A stretch of 64,000 bases of DNA from Salvator merianae (GCA_003586115.2 QVOM02000034.1:15247820-15311819), one strand, 5' to 3'. Shown: positions 38,355 through 50,068, counted from the first letter of the stretch. The notes: generated from the letters alone by a model not told the origin. Program-made: numbers and translations.

Positions 38355-38706
38355 AGGACCACTATATGCACAGGAGATACTAGCTTAGAAAACACCCAAA
38401 ATTTGCAGAAACGTTAACATCCTAAAGGGAAGAGTCTCGTAAGTGCTAAATGAGCGCTAAGTGTGCAGCTTGCTGGCATTGAGAGAAGGCAAAGGAACAC
38501 CATAAGGAAGGAGGATAGAATATAGTATCGTGAAAGAGGGTTTGGCTAGCTGAATATTCCACAATGTAACACTCTATTGCTGATGTTGTGTATTCAGCAG
38601 CATGTTTAGTAAATGGGTGTAGTATACCTACCAGTCTCCTAAAACAACTAAAGCCACCCAGGTAGTTGACTTACTCATGGCATTCTTAAGGCTTGAAGGA
38701 GACCCT

Positions 38707-39132
38707 GGGCCTTTTCGCACTTGACAGTAGTGAGCATCAGGAACGCTCTAGTCAAGCGCTTCCACATTTCGTGGAGGCCCTGGAGATTGCGAACTAGCTA
38801 CAGCTGCTCCCGATTGCTACCTCCTTGTGGAGTGCAAAATCGTGCTTCCCAGCTGTACCAGGAGCAGGTGGACTGCTTCTGGTACGCTGTGTTTGCATCT
38901 GCTTCTGGATGCAAACACAGAGCAGCACATCACAGCACACTTGCACCTGTACCTGTGCCATCATGCAGCGTTGCTGGTCACCATGGCAGCTACAGGAAAT
39001 TTCCCAGCGGCTGTCATGGAATGCTGCGAATGCTGGTACCCTGCTGCTGATCTGTTCTACAGCCTCACAGAATGGACAGTCATTGCACTGCGAGGTCTGT
39101 TTCACTGTAGAACAGGAAGTGCAAACTGACTC
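38707..39132. mobile_element. Palindromic DNA element, GGGCC family (1a), TSD CCT
   Basis: Left end GGGCCTTTTCGCACTTGAC; the right end is a decayed inverse copy (GTGCAAACTGACTC). Flanked by CCT (38704-38706, 39133-39135). Its right target duplication directly abuts the left end of the next element. Confidence 0.65.
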
Positions 39133-39135
39133 CCT

Positions 39136-40429
39136 GGCCCTTTTTGCACTTGGTTTTTATTCTGGAACAAAATAATATGCTTTTTCCACATGGGTTTATC
39201 ACTATCATTATCTTTTGAAGACATCTACAACCATTCCATGCTGTCTGTTCTGGTTCAGTCTTTGGTGCTTCCACACGTGGTCCAAAACAAGAAGCATGGG
39301 GATGTTTCAGTCATGGTGCAATGTCATAGTGCCCATGTATCACCACCATAGCCCCATCTTCACAGCCTGTGCATCTCCTCCAAAGGTCATTATAGGAACC
39401 CCCAGCACGGAGGTAGGCATGCTGCTTCAAAGGCCATAGCTGGACTTCGGCAAAACTTAAAGGACTATTCTGTTCTGCTCCCCCTTGTGCACCAGACACA
39501 ATGTAAAAGTGATAGGGGCCTGAGCCAATTAATGGCTGGGGTGGGGAGCCAGCTGCGTAGAATGGAACAGCAATAGAAGCTCACTGCTGCTGAGCTTGGC
39601 CTGAAACAGATTGCCTTCACCCCTTCCAAATGCAAACAGTGCCTCACTCCTTAACCCAGTACCAGAACAGTTAAACTGCATCAAGAGAGATGAGTGCAGA
39701 AAGCCATAATCTTCAGGTGTTTTTTTATTAAGATGTGTCTGCACAGCCGAAAAAAGGTGCACAGAAAGGGCCCACAACCAGGCTCCAAAGGGAGAAAGTG
39801 TTATGTCCCAGGCATGCTGACAGACGGAGGCTAAGGCAAACCTCTGCAACAGAGAAGTCCTTCCATAAACAGTCTGGGTCAAAGTGGGAAGACAGCAGGT
39901 GCCAATATGCAAACAAGCCAAAGGAGTAACAGAAGCTGAAGTCAAAGCACAGTCCAAGTCTAAACAGGGATGTAGACGCCAATGCAAACAAAATCCAGGG
40001 AGCAAGAGAAGCCGTGGTCCAAACAAACTGAGGGTCAAGATTCTAGAAGCCAGGAGATCAGACAGAGTATCAGGAAGAGCAGATGGAAAGCAGTTCCTGA
40101 CCATGCTCAGGCCGCAGTCACTGTGTTCTATTTATACTGCAGGATCTTCTTCCAGGTGTGAGCTTGGGTGTGTCCTGCTTTTGCCTGATTGCTTGCACAA
40201 GTTCAGCTGAGCTCTGTGTTTGACCCTCCATCTTTCTACGGCTGTAATGGTCGGCATTTCTGCAGGATCCTCCATTGTTTCTAAAACATCTCCTGCTTCG
40301 TTATCTGGTACGGCGATAAGCTGTCTGGGCTCTATGCCACCTGGAGCTGCCTGCTGAAAATTTAAACAGCTTTCAGGCTGAACACAGTTTTCATCCTCAG
40401 AGTCCAAGGCACTCATAACAGAAAGCACT
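39136..40429. mobile_element. Palindromic DNA element interrupted by a 714-bp insert
   Basis: Left end GGCCCTTTTTGCACTTGG. The probable right end is the inverse of GTGCTTTCTGCACTCATC, split by the insertion at 39705-40418. The right boundary is tentative. Confidence 0.4.
39705..40418 (-). mobile_element. Insertion of unknown class, LTR-like, with 8-bp TSD
   Basis: 714 bp are flanked by perfect CAGAAAGC repeats (39697-39704 and 40419-40426). On the minus strand there is a TATA box (CTATTTATA on the + strand at 40129-40137) and, near the far end, AATAAA (complement at 39724-39729). That layout resembles a solo LTR. However, the termini are not TG...CA and 8 bp is long for an LTR target duplication. 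The first 270 bases on the minus strand form an open frame (40132-40494) without a domain I recognise. Confidence 0.6.
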
Positions 40430-40746
40430 CTCAGAGGTGACCCTTTTGCACAACAGGAAAACCCACTCTGACAGCACTTACCACCCTCATTCACTCTTGC
40501 TGCTGCTGTGCAAATGGGCAGTGGTGACAGGAATGACTTTCCTCACACTCTGCTTGTCCCCATTAAGCAACAGACAGAAAACAGCCCACTTCTGGAGCCA
40601 TTTCCTGTGAGTCCCTTAATGGGACTGGGCAGAAACTTCAAAGCTTAGTGAAGATCAAGAGTAACAGGGCACGCAGATGCCTTCCATCCCAGGCCCTGTC
40701 CAGACAGGGGGAATATCGCACCATTATGGTGCTGCAGCAAACCGAC

Positions 40747-43499
40747 CATAGAATCATAGAATCATAGAGTTGGAAGGGACCTCCAGGGTCATCGAGTCCA
40801 ACCCCCTGCTCAATGCAGGATTCACTAAAGCATCCCAGACAGATATCTGTTCAGCCTTTCCTTGAAGATCTCCAGTGAAGGAGAGCCCACCACCTCCTGT
40901 GGCAACCTGTTCCAGTGACTGATTGCCCTTACGGTCAGAAAGTTTTTCCTAATATCTAGCCTGTATCTACTCCCTTGAAGTTTCATCCCATTGTTTCTAG
41001 TCCTTCCTTCTTGCACAACTGAGAATAGGGCCAATCCTTCTGCACTGTGACAGCCCTTCAGATACTTGAAAACAGCTATCATGTCTCCTCTCAGTCTTCT
41101 CTTCTGCACGCTAAACATTCCTAGGTCCTTTAACTGTTCCTCGTAGGACATGGTTTGCAGACCACTCACCATTTTGGTCGCCCTTCTCTGAACTTGTTCC
41201 AGTTTGTCAATGTCTTTTTTAAACTGGGGTGCCCAGAACTGGACACAATACTCCAGATGAGGTCTGACCAAGGAAGAGTAAAGTGGGACAATTACTTCTC
41301 GTGATCTAGACTCTATACTCCTCTTGATACAGCCCAGGATGGTATTTGCCTTTTTTGCAGCTGCATCACACTGTTGACTCATGTTTAATCTATGATCTAC
41401 TAGTACACCCAGATCCTTTTCACATGTGCTGCTGCTCAGCGAGATTCCCCCCATTCTGTATTGGATATTGTCATTTTTCTTACCCAGATGTAAAACTTTG
41501 CATTTCTCCCTGTTAAATGTCATTCTGTTAGTTTCAGCTTGTCCAAATCCTTTTGAATCCTCTCCTTCTCCTCCCCAGTGTTAGCAACCCCTCCTAGCTT
41601 TGTGTCGTCTGAAAATTTGATCAGCGTCCCCTCAACACCTTCATCCAGATCGTTTATAAATATGTTGAACAGCAATGGGCCCAAGACAGAGCCTTGTGGT
41701 ACCCCACTCGAGACAGTCTTCCAATCGGATGTGAAGCCATTTATGACCACTCTTTGAGTACAATCACTAAGTCAGTTATGAATCCACTTAACAGTTGTCC
41801 TGTCAATCCCATATTTGATCATTTTTTCAATAAGTATAGTATGAGACACCTTGTCAAATGCTTTGCTAAAGTCAAGATATACTATGTCCACAGCCTTTCT
41901 TTGATCAATCCATCCAGTAATTTTGTCATAAAAGGAAATGAGATTAGTCTGGCAAGACTTGTTTGTTACAAATCCATGTTGGCTTTGGTTAATTACTGCA
42001 TTCCCATCCAAGTGCTCCCATATATGCTGTTTAATGATTTGTTCAAATATCTTGCCTGGTATTGAAGTCAGGCTCACAGGCCTGTAGTTGCCTGGGTCAG
42101 CCTTCTTTCCTTTTTTAAAGATAGGTACAACATTTGCCCTTCTCCAATCTTCTGGGACTTCTCCTGTTTTCCATGAGTTCTCAAATATCACAGAGAGTGG
42201 TTCAGCAATTATATCAGCTAATTCCTTCCGCACCCTAGGATGTAATTCATCTGGGCCTGGAGACTTGAATACATTTAAGTTTGCTAAGTGTTCCCTCACC
42301 TTCTCCTTGTCCATACAGAGCCTTGATTCTCTTATTCCCTCAACAGCACAGTGAAGGGCAACTGATGTTTCCTTTCCTTTCTGAGAGAAAACAGATGCAA
42401 AATAGGAGTTCAGAAGTTCCGCCTTCTGAATGTCGTTTTTGACCAAATCACCCTTCTCATTTTGTAAAGGTCCTATAGCTTCTTTGACTTTTCTTTTGCT
42501 TCTGACATACCCCCAAAACCCTTTTTTATTGTTTTTGGCCTCTCTTGCAATCCTCAATTCATTTTTAGCTTTAGCCTTTCTGACACTTATCCTGCAGTTC
42601 CTGCAGATTGCATTATATTCTTCTTTTGATATGTCCCCCTCTTTGAATTTTTTAAACATTTCTTTTTTTTCTTTTTAGCAAGTTATTAAGTTCAGGGTTC
42701 ATCCACCCTGGTCTCTTTAGATGCTTGCCATTCTTTCTTCTTTTAGGAATTGTTAAAGATTGTGCCTCTAGAATCTCCTTTCTCAAAATTTCCCATCCTT
42801 CCTGGACATTTCTGTCCTTTAAGACATCCAGCCAGTGGATCCTTCCTACCCTCCTTCTGAGTCCATCAAAATCTGCTCCTCTGAAATCTAACCTTGAAGT
42901 CTGAGTCCTCTCAGATCTTCCTCCTTTTGTTATCCAAAACTCAATGATAGCATGGTCACTGCCACCCAGGGTCCCAGTCACCCTTACTTCCTCAACCATT
43001 TCCTCCCTGTTGGTAAGGATTAGGTCCAAGATAGCAGACCCCCTTGTTTTTTCCTCCATCCTTTGGAAAATGAAGTTATCTGCCAGAGAGGATAAGAATT
43101 TATTGGACCCGTGACTTTTACCAGAGAGAGATTCCCAACAAATGTCCGGATAGTTAAAATCTCCCATAATCACTAGGTCATGTTTCCCCGAGAGCTTGGC
43201 CATCTGATGTATAAATAGTTCATCCATATCTTCTGTTTGTCCAGGGGGTCTATAATAAACTCCTACAACAGTATCCTTTGTGTTGCTCTCTCCTTGTATT
43301 TTCACCCAAACGGTTTCTACAGGGCTTCCATTATCTGAAAGATTAATCTCTGTGGTGGTATATATTTTCCTTACATACAATGCAACACCTCCTCCCCTGT
43401 TATTTAGCCTGTTTTTTTTAAATAAGTTGTATCCTTCGAGCTCTGTGTTCCAATCATGCGTATTATCCCACCAAGTTTCAGTTATGCCTATGACATCAT
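40747..43499 (-). mobile_element. CR1 LINE, 5'-truncated, nearly full ORF2
   Basis: Antisense to BCAS1 in intron 2. In CR1 orientation: the endonuclease from GITETWWD (about 43495) through GDFNYPDICW and SDHAIIEF (43380-42652), then the reverse transcriptase with FKSPGPDELHP, NYRPVSLTS, LDFSKAFDKVSH, SGVPQGSVLGPLLF and FSDDTKLGG (usual FADD), and the C-terminal RPHLEYCVQFW region (41523-40825). The 3'UTR ends at the classic CR1 terminal repeat (two ATTCTATG-type units, 40747-40768). Visible lesions are a frameshift in an A-run near 42665, a TGA stop at 41769-41771 in place of a Trp codon, and a short deletion with frameshift near 41530. The 5' end lacks ORF1 and the start of the endonuclease. 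Confidence 0.95.
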
Positions 43500-43635
43500 A
43501 TTTATTTTTTTTATATTTATATTTATATTTATTTTTTATTTTTTATTTATTTATTTATTTTTATTTATTTTTATTTATTTATTTTATTTTATTTATTTTT
43601 TAGCTATGCTATTTTTTAGCTATGCTATTTTTTAG
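43500..43635 (+). repeat. (TTTA)n-rich low-complexity tract
   Basis: TTTATTTATTTTT-type units followed by three copies of TTTTTTAGCTATGCTA. It sits exactly at the 5' truncation point of the CR1. Confidence 0.9.
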
Positions 43636-43646
43636 CTATGCTATTT

Positions 43647-43860
43647 CCCCTCCTAAAATGTGTGATAGCCTATTTCAGGAAAAACCAACGCTCGTGGATA
43701 GCACTATTACTTACCTTGTAGCTGGAGCCGCCATAGTTGCTCTGACCACCGCACATGTGTGGCAGCCAAAAAGATGGCCACGCATGCACAGTGGTCACGA
43801 TCATACACTTCCAGGGCCAGCACAAGCACTTCAGCTCAACAAGCACCCTTTTCCATTGTC
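43647..43860 (+). repeat. Unclassified dispersed repeat R1, copy 3
   Basis: The best-preserved copy of the family also seen at 526-690 and 13040-13200. It contains CCTAAAATGTGTGATAGCC, ACTTACCTTGTAGCTGGAG and AAGATGGCCACGCATGC. No coding frame. Confidence 0.5.
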
Positions 43861-45236
43861 ATGAAGAGGCACCCGCGAAGCAGACCACTGGTTGCAGTTC
43901 CCAATTTTGTAGCTAAAAGCTTCAGATTAATGGATCATAGAAATGGGCTAAGAGCCATTCTTGGATGCTTCTCTTTCTTCTGCTACAACTGATACTTCAC
44001 AGAAAGAGAAACCAGGAGGAAACTATGATATGAAAATAGGGATAGAAGCAGTCTGAGGAACGAGGCTGCAGAGAAGAAGAGGTGGGCACTGATATAACTA
44101 AAAGCATTGCTTTTGCTCACTCCTACTCACTTCCAATTGGATTGGAATCTGCTTTCATTGGCATACGCAAGCTGTCAATCATGCCCTAGCCCTGCCTCTC
44201 CCGTGTGGTTCTGTCCTGCAGGGCATCACCAGTATCAATAAGCTAACATGTATTGGATAAATCCATTCAGAACACAGCTGTGATGTGTGCCCAATTGGGC
44301 ACCATGTGGTGAAGCTTTCCTTACAATTCTATCACTCTTAGAAGTTCAAGGGGTGGCAGCATGTGTGGTGACTTTTTTGTGGTGACTTTCAGATTCTGGA
44401 TTGGCTTTTCCACTGAGGCATGTCAGGCATCAATATTATATACTGTTAAAACATGCTTATTCACCCAGGCCTCTAGTGTTTCAGTTTCCTCCTAATATTA
44501 TCGTGCACTGTGTGGGTAGGCACTATATTTTAATTATGTCGCACTTAGTTTTACTAATTTTAATCATTGGTGTGACTCACTCTGAGACCTTTGGGAGAAT
44601 GGTAGGTGATAAATATCTATAAATAAATTAATAGATAGATATCCATCTGAATTGCATCTGGTAGGCTGAGTCCAATGCTTGCAAAGATTGCACGCTGTAC
44701 GGTAAGCATGCTTTGATAATAGCTTTTGAGACCAGTTACTGCTGAATACTAAATAATGATAACTTTTATTTTTCCTATCCATGTTGCTAGTTCTTCAGCT
44801 TAGCATTGTTTCACTTCCTGTCTCTTAGAAACTTGGAGTAGATGCACCTAGCATTTTTGATCATGGGGGCCATAAAGTCTGATTGGCAAAGGCCCAGAGA
44901 CTGTAAACTTAAAAATCAGTTCTTTACCACTATACACAGGATAGTATAACTAGCTTGTTGCAGACCACAGGAAAGCTTCTTTGACAGTTGTGTATTGCCT
45001 GGAAGACAGTCTAGGCACCTCTGATCTAGTACTTTGCTGTGATCTTTACTTGTTAAACAAGTAAAGGTTGGCGTAAGAAGGTAAAAAAAGGGCTGTTCAT
45101 CTGTGTGCCATTTGTTTTTTTAATTAGCTAACAGAACAAACTGAGGACCAGACAAAAAGATTAGTCTAACGTTTAGCAAAGGCAAATTCTGTCCCTGCCT
45201 GGTACTCACATTAAAATCCACCAAGGTGCAATACAG

Positions 45237-45380
45237 AAATTTGTTATTGAGGTCTACTAGTATTCTGGACCAGAAGCAAACCAGGAGGCCATTTTGGGCA
45301 TCCTGGTCCAGAATACTCTTCATCTCATGCTGACAGAGTAAACCATTGGCAGCTTGTGTGGGTGGGGTCTCTATAATCTG
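45237..45380. mobile_element. Palindromic element fragment
   Basis: GGTCTACTAGTATTCTGGACC is echoed by GGTCCAGAATACTC about 45 bp later. This is the internal motif of the TTTCTGCA-ended family. Outer ends not found. Confidence 0.35.
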
Positions 45381-45683
45381 CACCAGTGTGTGGACAAAAG
45401 CTGTCCAGAAGAAGAATACCATCCAGACTAGTGGTAATAGAGAAAGATCCAAAGATTCCTTCATTTCCTTCAAGAAGTGAAGGATCCTTTAAAGTATTAC
45501 ACATCAGAATAACTACAGGATGGTAAGGATAATTTCTGAGTTTATAACAATATTCTTCATTTAAAAAAAAAAAAATGAAGCCAAGGTCATTTCCCAGAAA
45601 TTGCACCTTGAATTCCCTAAAATTCCAAGGTCTTTGTGTTTGAATAAAATTTTGCATTGTTTCTGATAAGTAGAGTTCTTTTT

Positions 45684-45726
45684 TTAAAAAAAAAAGAAGA
45701 AGAAGAAGAAGAAGAAGAAGAAAAAT
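45684..45726 (+). repeat. (GAA)n microsatellite
   Basis: A poly-A stretch running into about 11 GAA units. Confidence 0.9.
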
Positions 45727-45938
45727 CCTTCCTTTTCTTACTCACAGCAACACAAAGGAAACCTGTCAAGATTAATCAAAACCCTTTTGCGGTCATATTT
45801 TAAGGCAACTATCTACATTGAGTTCAAAGCATGCCATTTGTGGTTTTGACTATTCTAGTATGCACTTTTCCTGTAACTTGTGTTTCAAAGTTTTAATTCA
45901 ACAAAGAACAGTAAGCCAGAGCTATATTCTGTTCCCAA

Positions 45939-46409
45939 GGCTCTTTCTGCACTTAGGCCACGTTTACATCTAAATTTTAATCCAGCTTGGGTCCACTTTC
46001 AGAGTGGGAGAACACACCAGCAAAGTGTCAGGCTGTTTTCTTTCAGTATTATCTTACTCAGAAAATCCGCCTTTGGATTAGATAAAGTGGAAAGGAAATG
46101 GCTTGTCACTTTGCTGATGTGTCCTCTAACTCTGAAAGTGGACTGAAACCAGATTAAAACTGACCAGGTGTGAACACAGTCTTACTGTAACCCCAGTGCA
46201 GGAAGGATTCTAAAGGCAGACCTTCTGCACGCTAGTTTAGAGTGGAGCATGACCAGTTCCCTCCTAGCAGACTTCAGGCCTGGGCCACAATGGGCTGCCC
46301 AAATGTGGGTAGCCCTTAGAGCAGGCTACTGCTAGCTCAGCCCTGTGCAGCCCAAACTCGCTGACTTGCATACATGGGCCGGAACAGTCCATGTAGTGTG
46401 AAAATGGCC
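45939..46409. mobile_element. Palindromic DNA element with nested MITE, TSD CAA
   Basis: Left end GGCTCTTTCTGCACTTA; right end the inverse of GGCCATTTTCACACTAC. Flanked by CAA (45936-45938, 46410-46412). A second element (45956-46181) is inserted 17 bp inside the left end. It lies 370 bp upstream of BCAS1 exon 3. Confidence 0.6.
45956..46181. mobile_element. Palindromic MITE, GTTTTAATCC family, copy 2, TSD TTA
   Basis: 226 bp between perfect TTA duplications (45953-45955, 46182-46184). It has arms with TTTTAATCCAGCTTGGGTCC against GGACTGAAACCAGATTAAAA, and inner arms CACCAGCAAAGTG against CACTTTGCTGATG. It matches the copies at 23427 and 63122. Confidence 0.85.
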
Positions 46410-46777
46410 CAAGAAAAATAGGAAAAGAGTGATCCTTGTCTCAAAGAGTGTTCACAGGACAAATATTTTTCATATCAAAAAAGCTACAATTGTTATCAGC
46501 ATCTTTCTCTGACTCCTGCCATTCTGTGGCTTGCAGGAGTACTTCTTTGTCATAAACATGAACCAATAGAAAAACAGTTTAGTTTTGACAGTCCATTTCC
46601 CACATGCAAGCTTATAGGCCAAAGCTCACATTTTGCAAAGAGAGAGACACGTACACACTGTGCTTGTTTAGACACTGCAGTTTACAATTAGTCCATTAAA
46701 GATGCAGGCAGCAATGATTAATAGGGCATCTTTCCTGTCATGATGGATAATTGCTGTTTTCTTGTTTGCATTTGTAG

Positions 46778-47340
46778 TGGATGCAAGTGTGAGTGTTGCC
46801 CAGGATAATGTGGCCGTTTCTTCCCAGAAGACAATGGAGATAAGCTCCGTCTCTCAAACCAGTGGAAATAATCTTGGGAAAGAGGCCAAGACAGCCCCGC
46901 CAGCTGCCAAATCGCGTTTTGTCTTTGCATTTTCAAGTCCTGTACCAGGACGTACCGAAGAGCAGGCGACAAATGCATCGGCTGAGTCGGCTCAGCTTGA
47001 TGTCAGCTCAGAAGCACCCCAAGCAAACAAAGCATCGAGTGAGAATGTGGACCTTCCCGCTGCAGCTGCGCCAGAGGGGGCGTCAGATAAAAACCTAAAC
47101 GACACATCTCTCAGTGAAATTGAACTCACAGCGCCAGCTGAGGCAGAGGATTCCACTGTGCCCAAGCAGAAAGAGTTAACCTTTTTCGACAGACTCTTCA
47201 GACTGGAAAAAGGGAAAGGGAAGACCAAAACAGAAGATCAAAGCCAAGAAGAGCGGAAAGCAGAGGATCCAGGTGTCCTTATCACGGTCAAAGAAAGCCC
47301 AGGATTACAAAGCACACCAGATTATGATCTGCAGGGAAAG
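46778..47340 (+). CDS. BCAS1: BCAS1 coding exon 3 (large)
   Basis: This 563-bp exon encodes the rest of codon 54 and residues 55-241. The acceptor is TTTGTAG|TG at 46777/46778. Features conserved with mammalian BCAS1 are an NLGKEAK block (residues 85-91), an AAKSRF segment (96-101) followed by PVPGRT (108-113), and an FFDRLFRLEKG block (189-199) matching the FFDKFFKLDKG block of the human protein. The sequence between is acidic, Ala/Ser/Glu-rich and probably disordered. By comparison with human the exon should end after a Gly-Lys pair, and here GGA AAG is followed directly by GCAAGT at 47341-47346, an ideal GC-type donor. If the donor is not used, the frame reads through 37 more codons to a TGA at 47452-47454, giving a 278-residue truncated form. 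No frameshift or stop is seen, so the gene looks intact here. The human protein is 584 residues, so well over half remains downstream. Confidence 0.95.
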
Positions 47341-47346
47341 GCAAGT
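47341..47346 (+). promoter_or_regulatory. BCAS1: GC-type 5' splice site of BCAS1 intron 3
   Basis: The bases around the exon end are AAG|GCAAGT. Apart from the C at intron position 2 this is a perfect match to U1 snRNA, which is typical of the rare GC-AG introns. The nearest GT alternatives, at 47345 (GTGCTG) and 47350 (GTATAT), have poorer contexts, and only the latter keeps phase 0. The GC site coincides with where homology to the mammalian exon stops. Confidence 0.7.
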
Positions 47347-48805
47347 GCTGTATATAAACTGGGGTGTGTTTTTGTTCCTAAGTTAATTCGTATAAAGTTT
47401 TTCTGGGACAAGATAGCATCACACTGTATAAATGAGGAAGCAAAAACCCTGTGATGGAGAAAATGCATCATCCCCATGATTGCTAATTTGGGTTCTGTGG
47501 TAAGAAACTGTTGACTGGTACCTAGGAAGAGAGCCAAATATGCCACACTGGGGAACATTGCCTGGCCTTGAGCAACTTTAAGGCATAGTTTGTCTCCAGA
47601 CTATGACAAGGAAACAAAACTGTTTTTAAAAGGGGTGCAAGCTGGAGGCATTTTGAAAATATTTTGAGATGTGGCGATTGAAGTTCAGGATTAGGCAAAT
47701 ACATCAACCACTTCATGACAGTGAATGCTGGGCTGATGTCAATCAGCTTCATTATTCAGCTCTAGGTGTATTTATGTATATGAAGGCAAAGCTGTCTATC
47801 ACTCTTCACTAGAGGATGAAGAATAGCATGCTTTGGCACATGACTCTGATCAACACTTTGAAAATACCTGCTGGTTGCTAACACCCCAAGACAGCTGGTG
47901 GGTTCTCCTTAATGCTGCGGCTGACCCTGAAGAGTCTATGGCACCATCCACTTGGATGCCTAAGGCTACATACAGGGGCATCCAGACACTTGCTTCCAAT
48001 TTATACCAGAGATTCTGAAGTTGCTTTGGTCAGAGGGATTTGCCTTCTTCTCCCATATAACATGCAGAATGGGGAGCAGGTGATTCAGCTTGTGAAATCC
48101 AGTGTGGAATTGCTACCTGGAGGATGAAAATGGCTGATTTCTGGCACTTTGGCAAAAGCTGCTGTTCTACAAACTGCAGCATGTTTTAGAGAGCATACTT
48201 GTTAGCCTACCTATAGATAAGTAATTGCTTAGTATTGTTGGGGAACTGTGATAGAATACTGAAGATTATGGACTATCTAGCTCAGTCTGGAACTGATTTA
48301 TGCATGATTTGAACCAGGGGCTTCTGAGTTCATTGCTCTTAGCCAGAACCACCTTGCTTGTACATTGCAAATACGTAGGCTCTTGTTTCAATTCCAAGCT
48401 TCTCTATAAAAGCAGAAGAGTGAAAGGAAAAGAACAACGAACTCCTTGACTCACTGTGTGGTGTAAAAAAAAAAGTAATAAATACACTAAATCTTTCAAT
48501 ACAAATAATAAGATAATCTCAGGTATGAAGGCTGGGAAGTACCTCTTTGTGGGAGTTGGGACAACAGCCAAAGATCAAGGAAACATGAACTGAGACTATG
48601 GATACTGAATATTCTGACAATGCGGTATGGGTAGGTATTGCCTCCCGTTGATTGCAAGCATACTTGTCCTGAGCTAGATGGTGGAACTAGATGGAAGAAC
48701 AGGAAATGTTGAGGAATGTGACCATTGATCAACTACTTTAAGTTTGCTTCTCACAGAGCAGACTGATGGTTCAGTATACCAGCTAGAATGCTTTGTAAAC
48801 TGCTT

Positions 48806-49405
48806 TCAGGCAGTTCACACTTTTCACACCATAGTTCTTGCCAACATCTCATCCACTGCAGATTAAGTAGTCTACCAGGTGCTGTGGCCTCCCAGTAGAC
48901 TATTCTGTAGTGCAGATGGCACATTCCAGACAGTCCCCTGGGGCAGTCTGCTGACTCAATACGAATACAGCCTCAGATGGCCAGGACCAGCCAGGCCTGC
49001 TGATCCAAATCACAGTACACAGTGGTCTGGAACAGCACCACCTGCATGATGGCACTGGTCCAGGCCAGTTCCCACACTGGCCTCAAAGCTCACATGAGCT
49101 TTAGGGCTGGCTTCTGAGAGCCCCAAAGGACTAAGAATGAAAGCTCCTAATCTTGGAGCCCCTGGGGAACCCATTTTAGTGGTGTGCTTTGTGGTGGCAT
49201 GGCTCCATGTTCTGGATCAGAGCCTCTTGGTCTACCAGCGATCCAGATTAAGGATCCCTCAATCTGGATTATGCTTTGTCCTATGCAGATGGAGTAAACC
49301 AGCAGTGGGTGGGGCCTCCCTTGAACTGGTTTATAATGCAGAAGGGAGGCCCATCATAGACATCATAGACCAGCCCAAACATAAGTGCAGAAATATCTTC
49401 AGAGT
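48806..49405. mobile_element. Degenerate palindromic DNA element
   Basis: Left CAGGCAGTTCACACTTTTC and right inverse ATTTCTGCACTTATG. Interior motifs (CCAGATTAAGG, GGTGGGGCCTCCCTT) are shared with copies at 11376 and 62100. Ends uncertain. Confidence 0.35.
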
Positions 49406-49512
49406 CTATATAAAGAATTGTTTGAAAGAGTACAGGCATCCTGGTGGCATGCATGCTGGTGTGGTTTGCAGACAAATCCAATGCTAGGACACTGTGAGAC
49501 TACTTTGAAGAC

Positions 49513-49740
49513 AAGGGCTGCATCCACATACAGTAAAAAAAAAAAAAAAAAGTAGCTTGAAACAGCTTGAAACTGGTGTCTCTAATCCACATTAAAGGCC
49601 AGAAAATTCAATTTTAAAAACTTCTATGTGAATTAGAAGCGGGATGGGAGCATTAGTGTCAGCATGCTACAACCACTAAGCCACTTTCAAGCCACTTTTT
49701 TTATGCATGCACATTGCAGTCAAGGTGCAGGCACAGCCTG
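49513..49740. mobile_element. Palindromic DNA element, GGCTGCATC family
   Basis: Left GGCTGCATCCACATACAGT plus an A-run; right end the inverse of GGCTGTGCCTGCACC. Core CTAATCCACATTAAAGGCC is shared with the interrupted copy at 15446-16105. Confidence 0.5.
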
Positions 49741-50068
49741 AATTTAAAACTGCAGAGCACAGATGTTACACTTCGCTTTTCACTAGAGCAACATTCCAAG
49801 TTCTGTCTCCATGAAGATATACTGCAACCTGCAAGGCTGCTGGTTTGGGTGAATAATATCAGTCATATCAAATTCTACGTATGGTATTGGAATGGTACCA
49901 TTTTGTCCTTTACTTCTGGAGCATAATGTCCTGGCTGTCCCTGCAGTTGTTTGCACAGAGAAAGCTATGTTTTCGTCAGAGAAAACAATGGAACACCAGT
50001 GCATTTAGGCTGTTCAGCCACTCCATCTGCGGTAATTATTGAGATTTCTCAGATTTGTATAGCAAAGT

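Larger units (their letters stand above)
32392..46777 (+). other. BCAS1: BCAS1 intron 2
   Basis: The intron is phase 1 and about 14.4 kb. It has GTATGT donor and TAG acceptor. It is packed with repeats: an L2 relic, palindromic elements, two purine/pyrimidine microsatellites, an insert with 8-bp target duplications, an antisense CR1 and an AT-rich simple repeat, all listed separately. The intervals 34211-36190, 37146-37688 and 43861-45935 contain nothing I can name beyond degenerate repeat fragments. Confidence 0.8.

Noticed and set aside
42652..43380. 242-codon ORF that could look like a host gene
   Set aside because: It carries the CR1 endonuclease motifs (GDFNYPD, SDHAIIEF) and continues into CR1 reverse transcriptase. 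It is a LINE, not a host gene.
46762..46777. Open frame extending 5' of BCAS1 exon 3
   Set aside because: The extra codons are the splice acceptor region (TTTGTAG). The true codon 54 is made from one base of exon 2 and two of exon 3.
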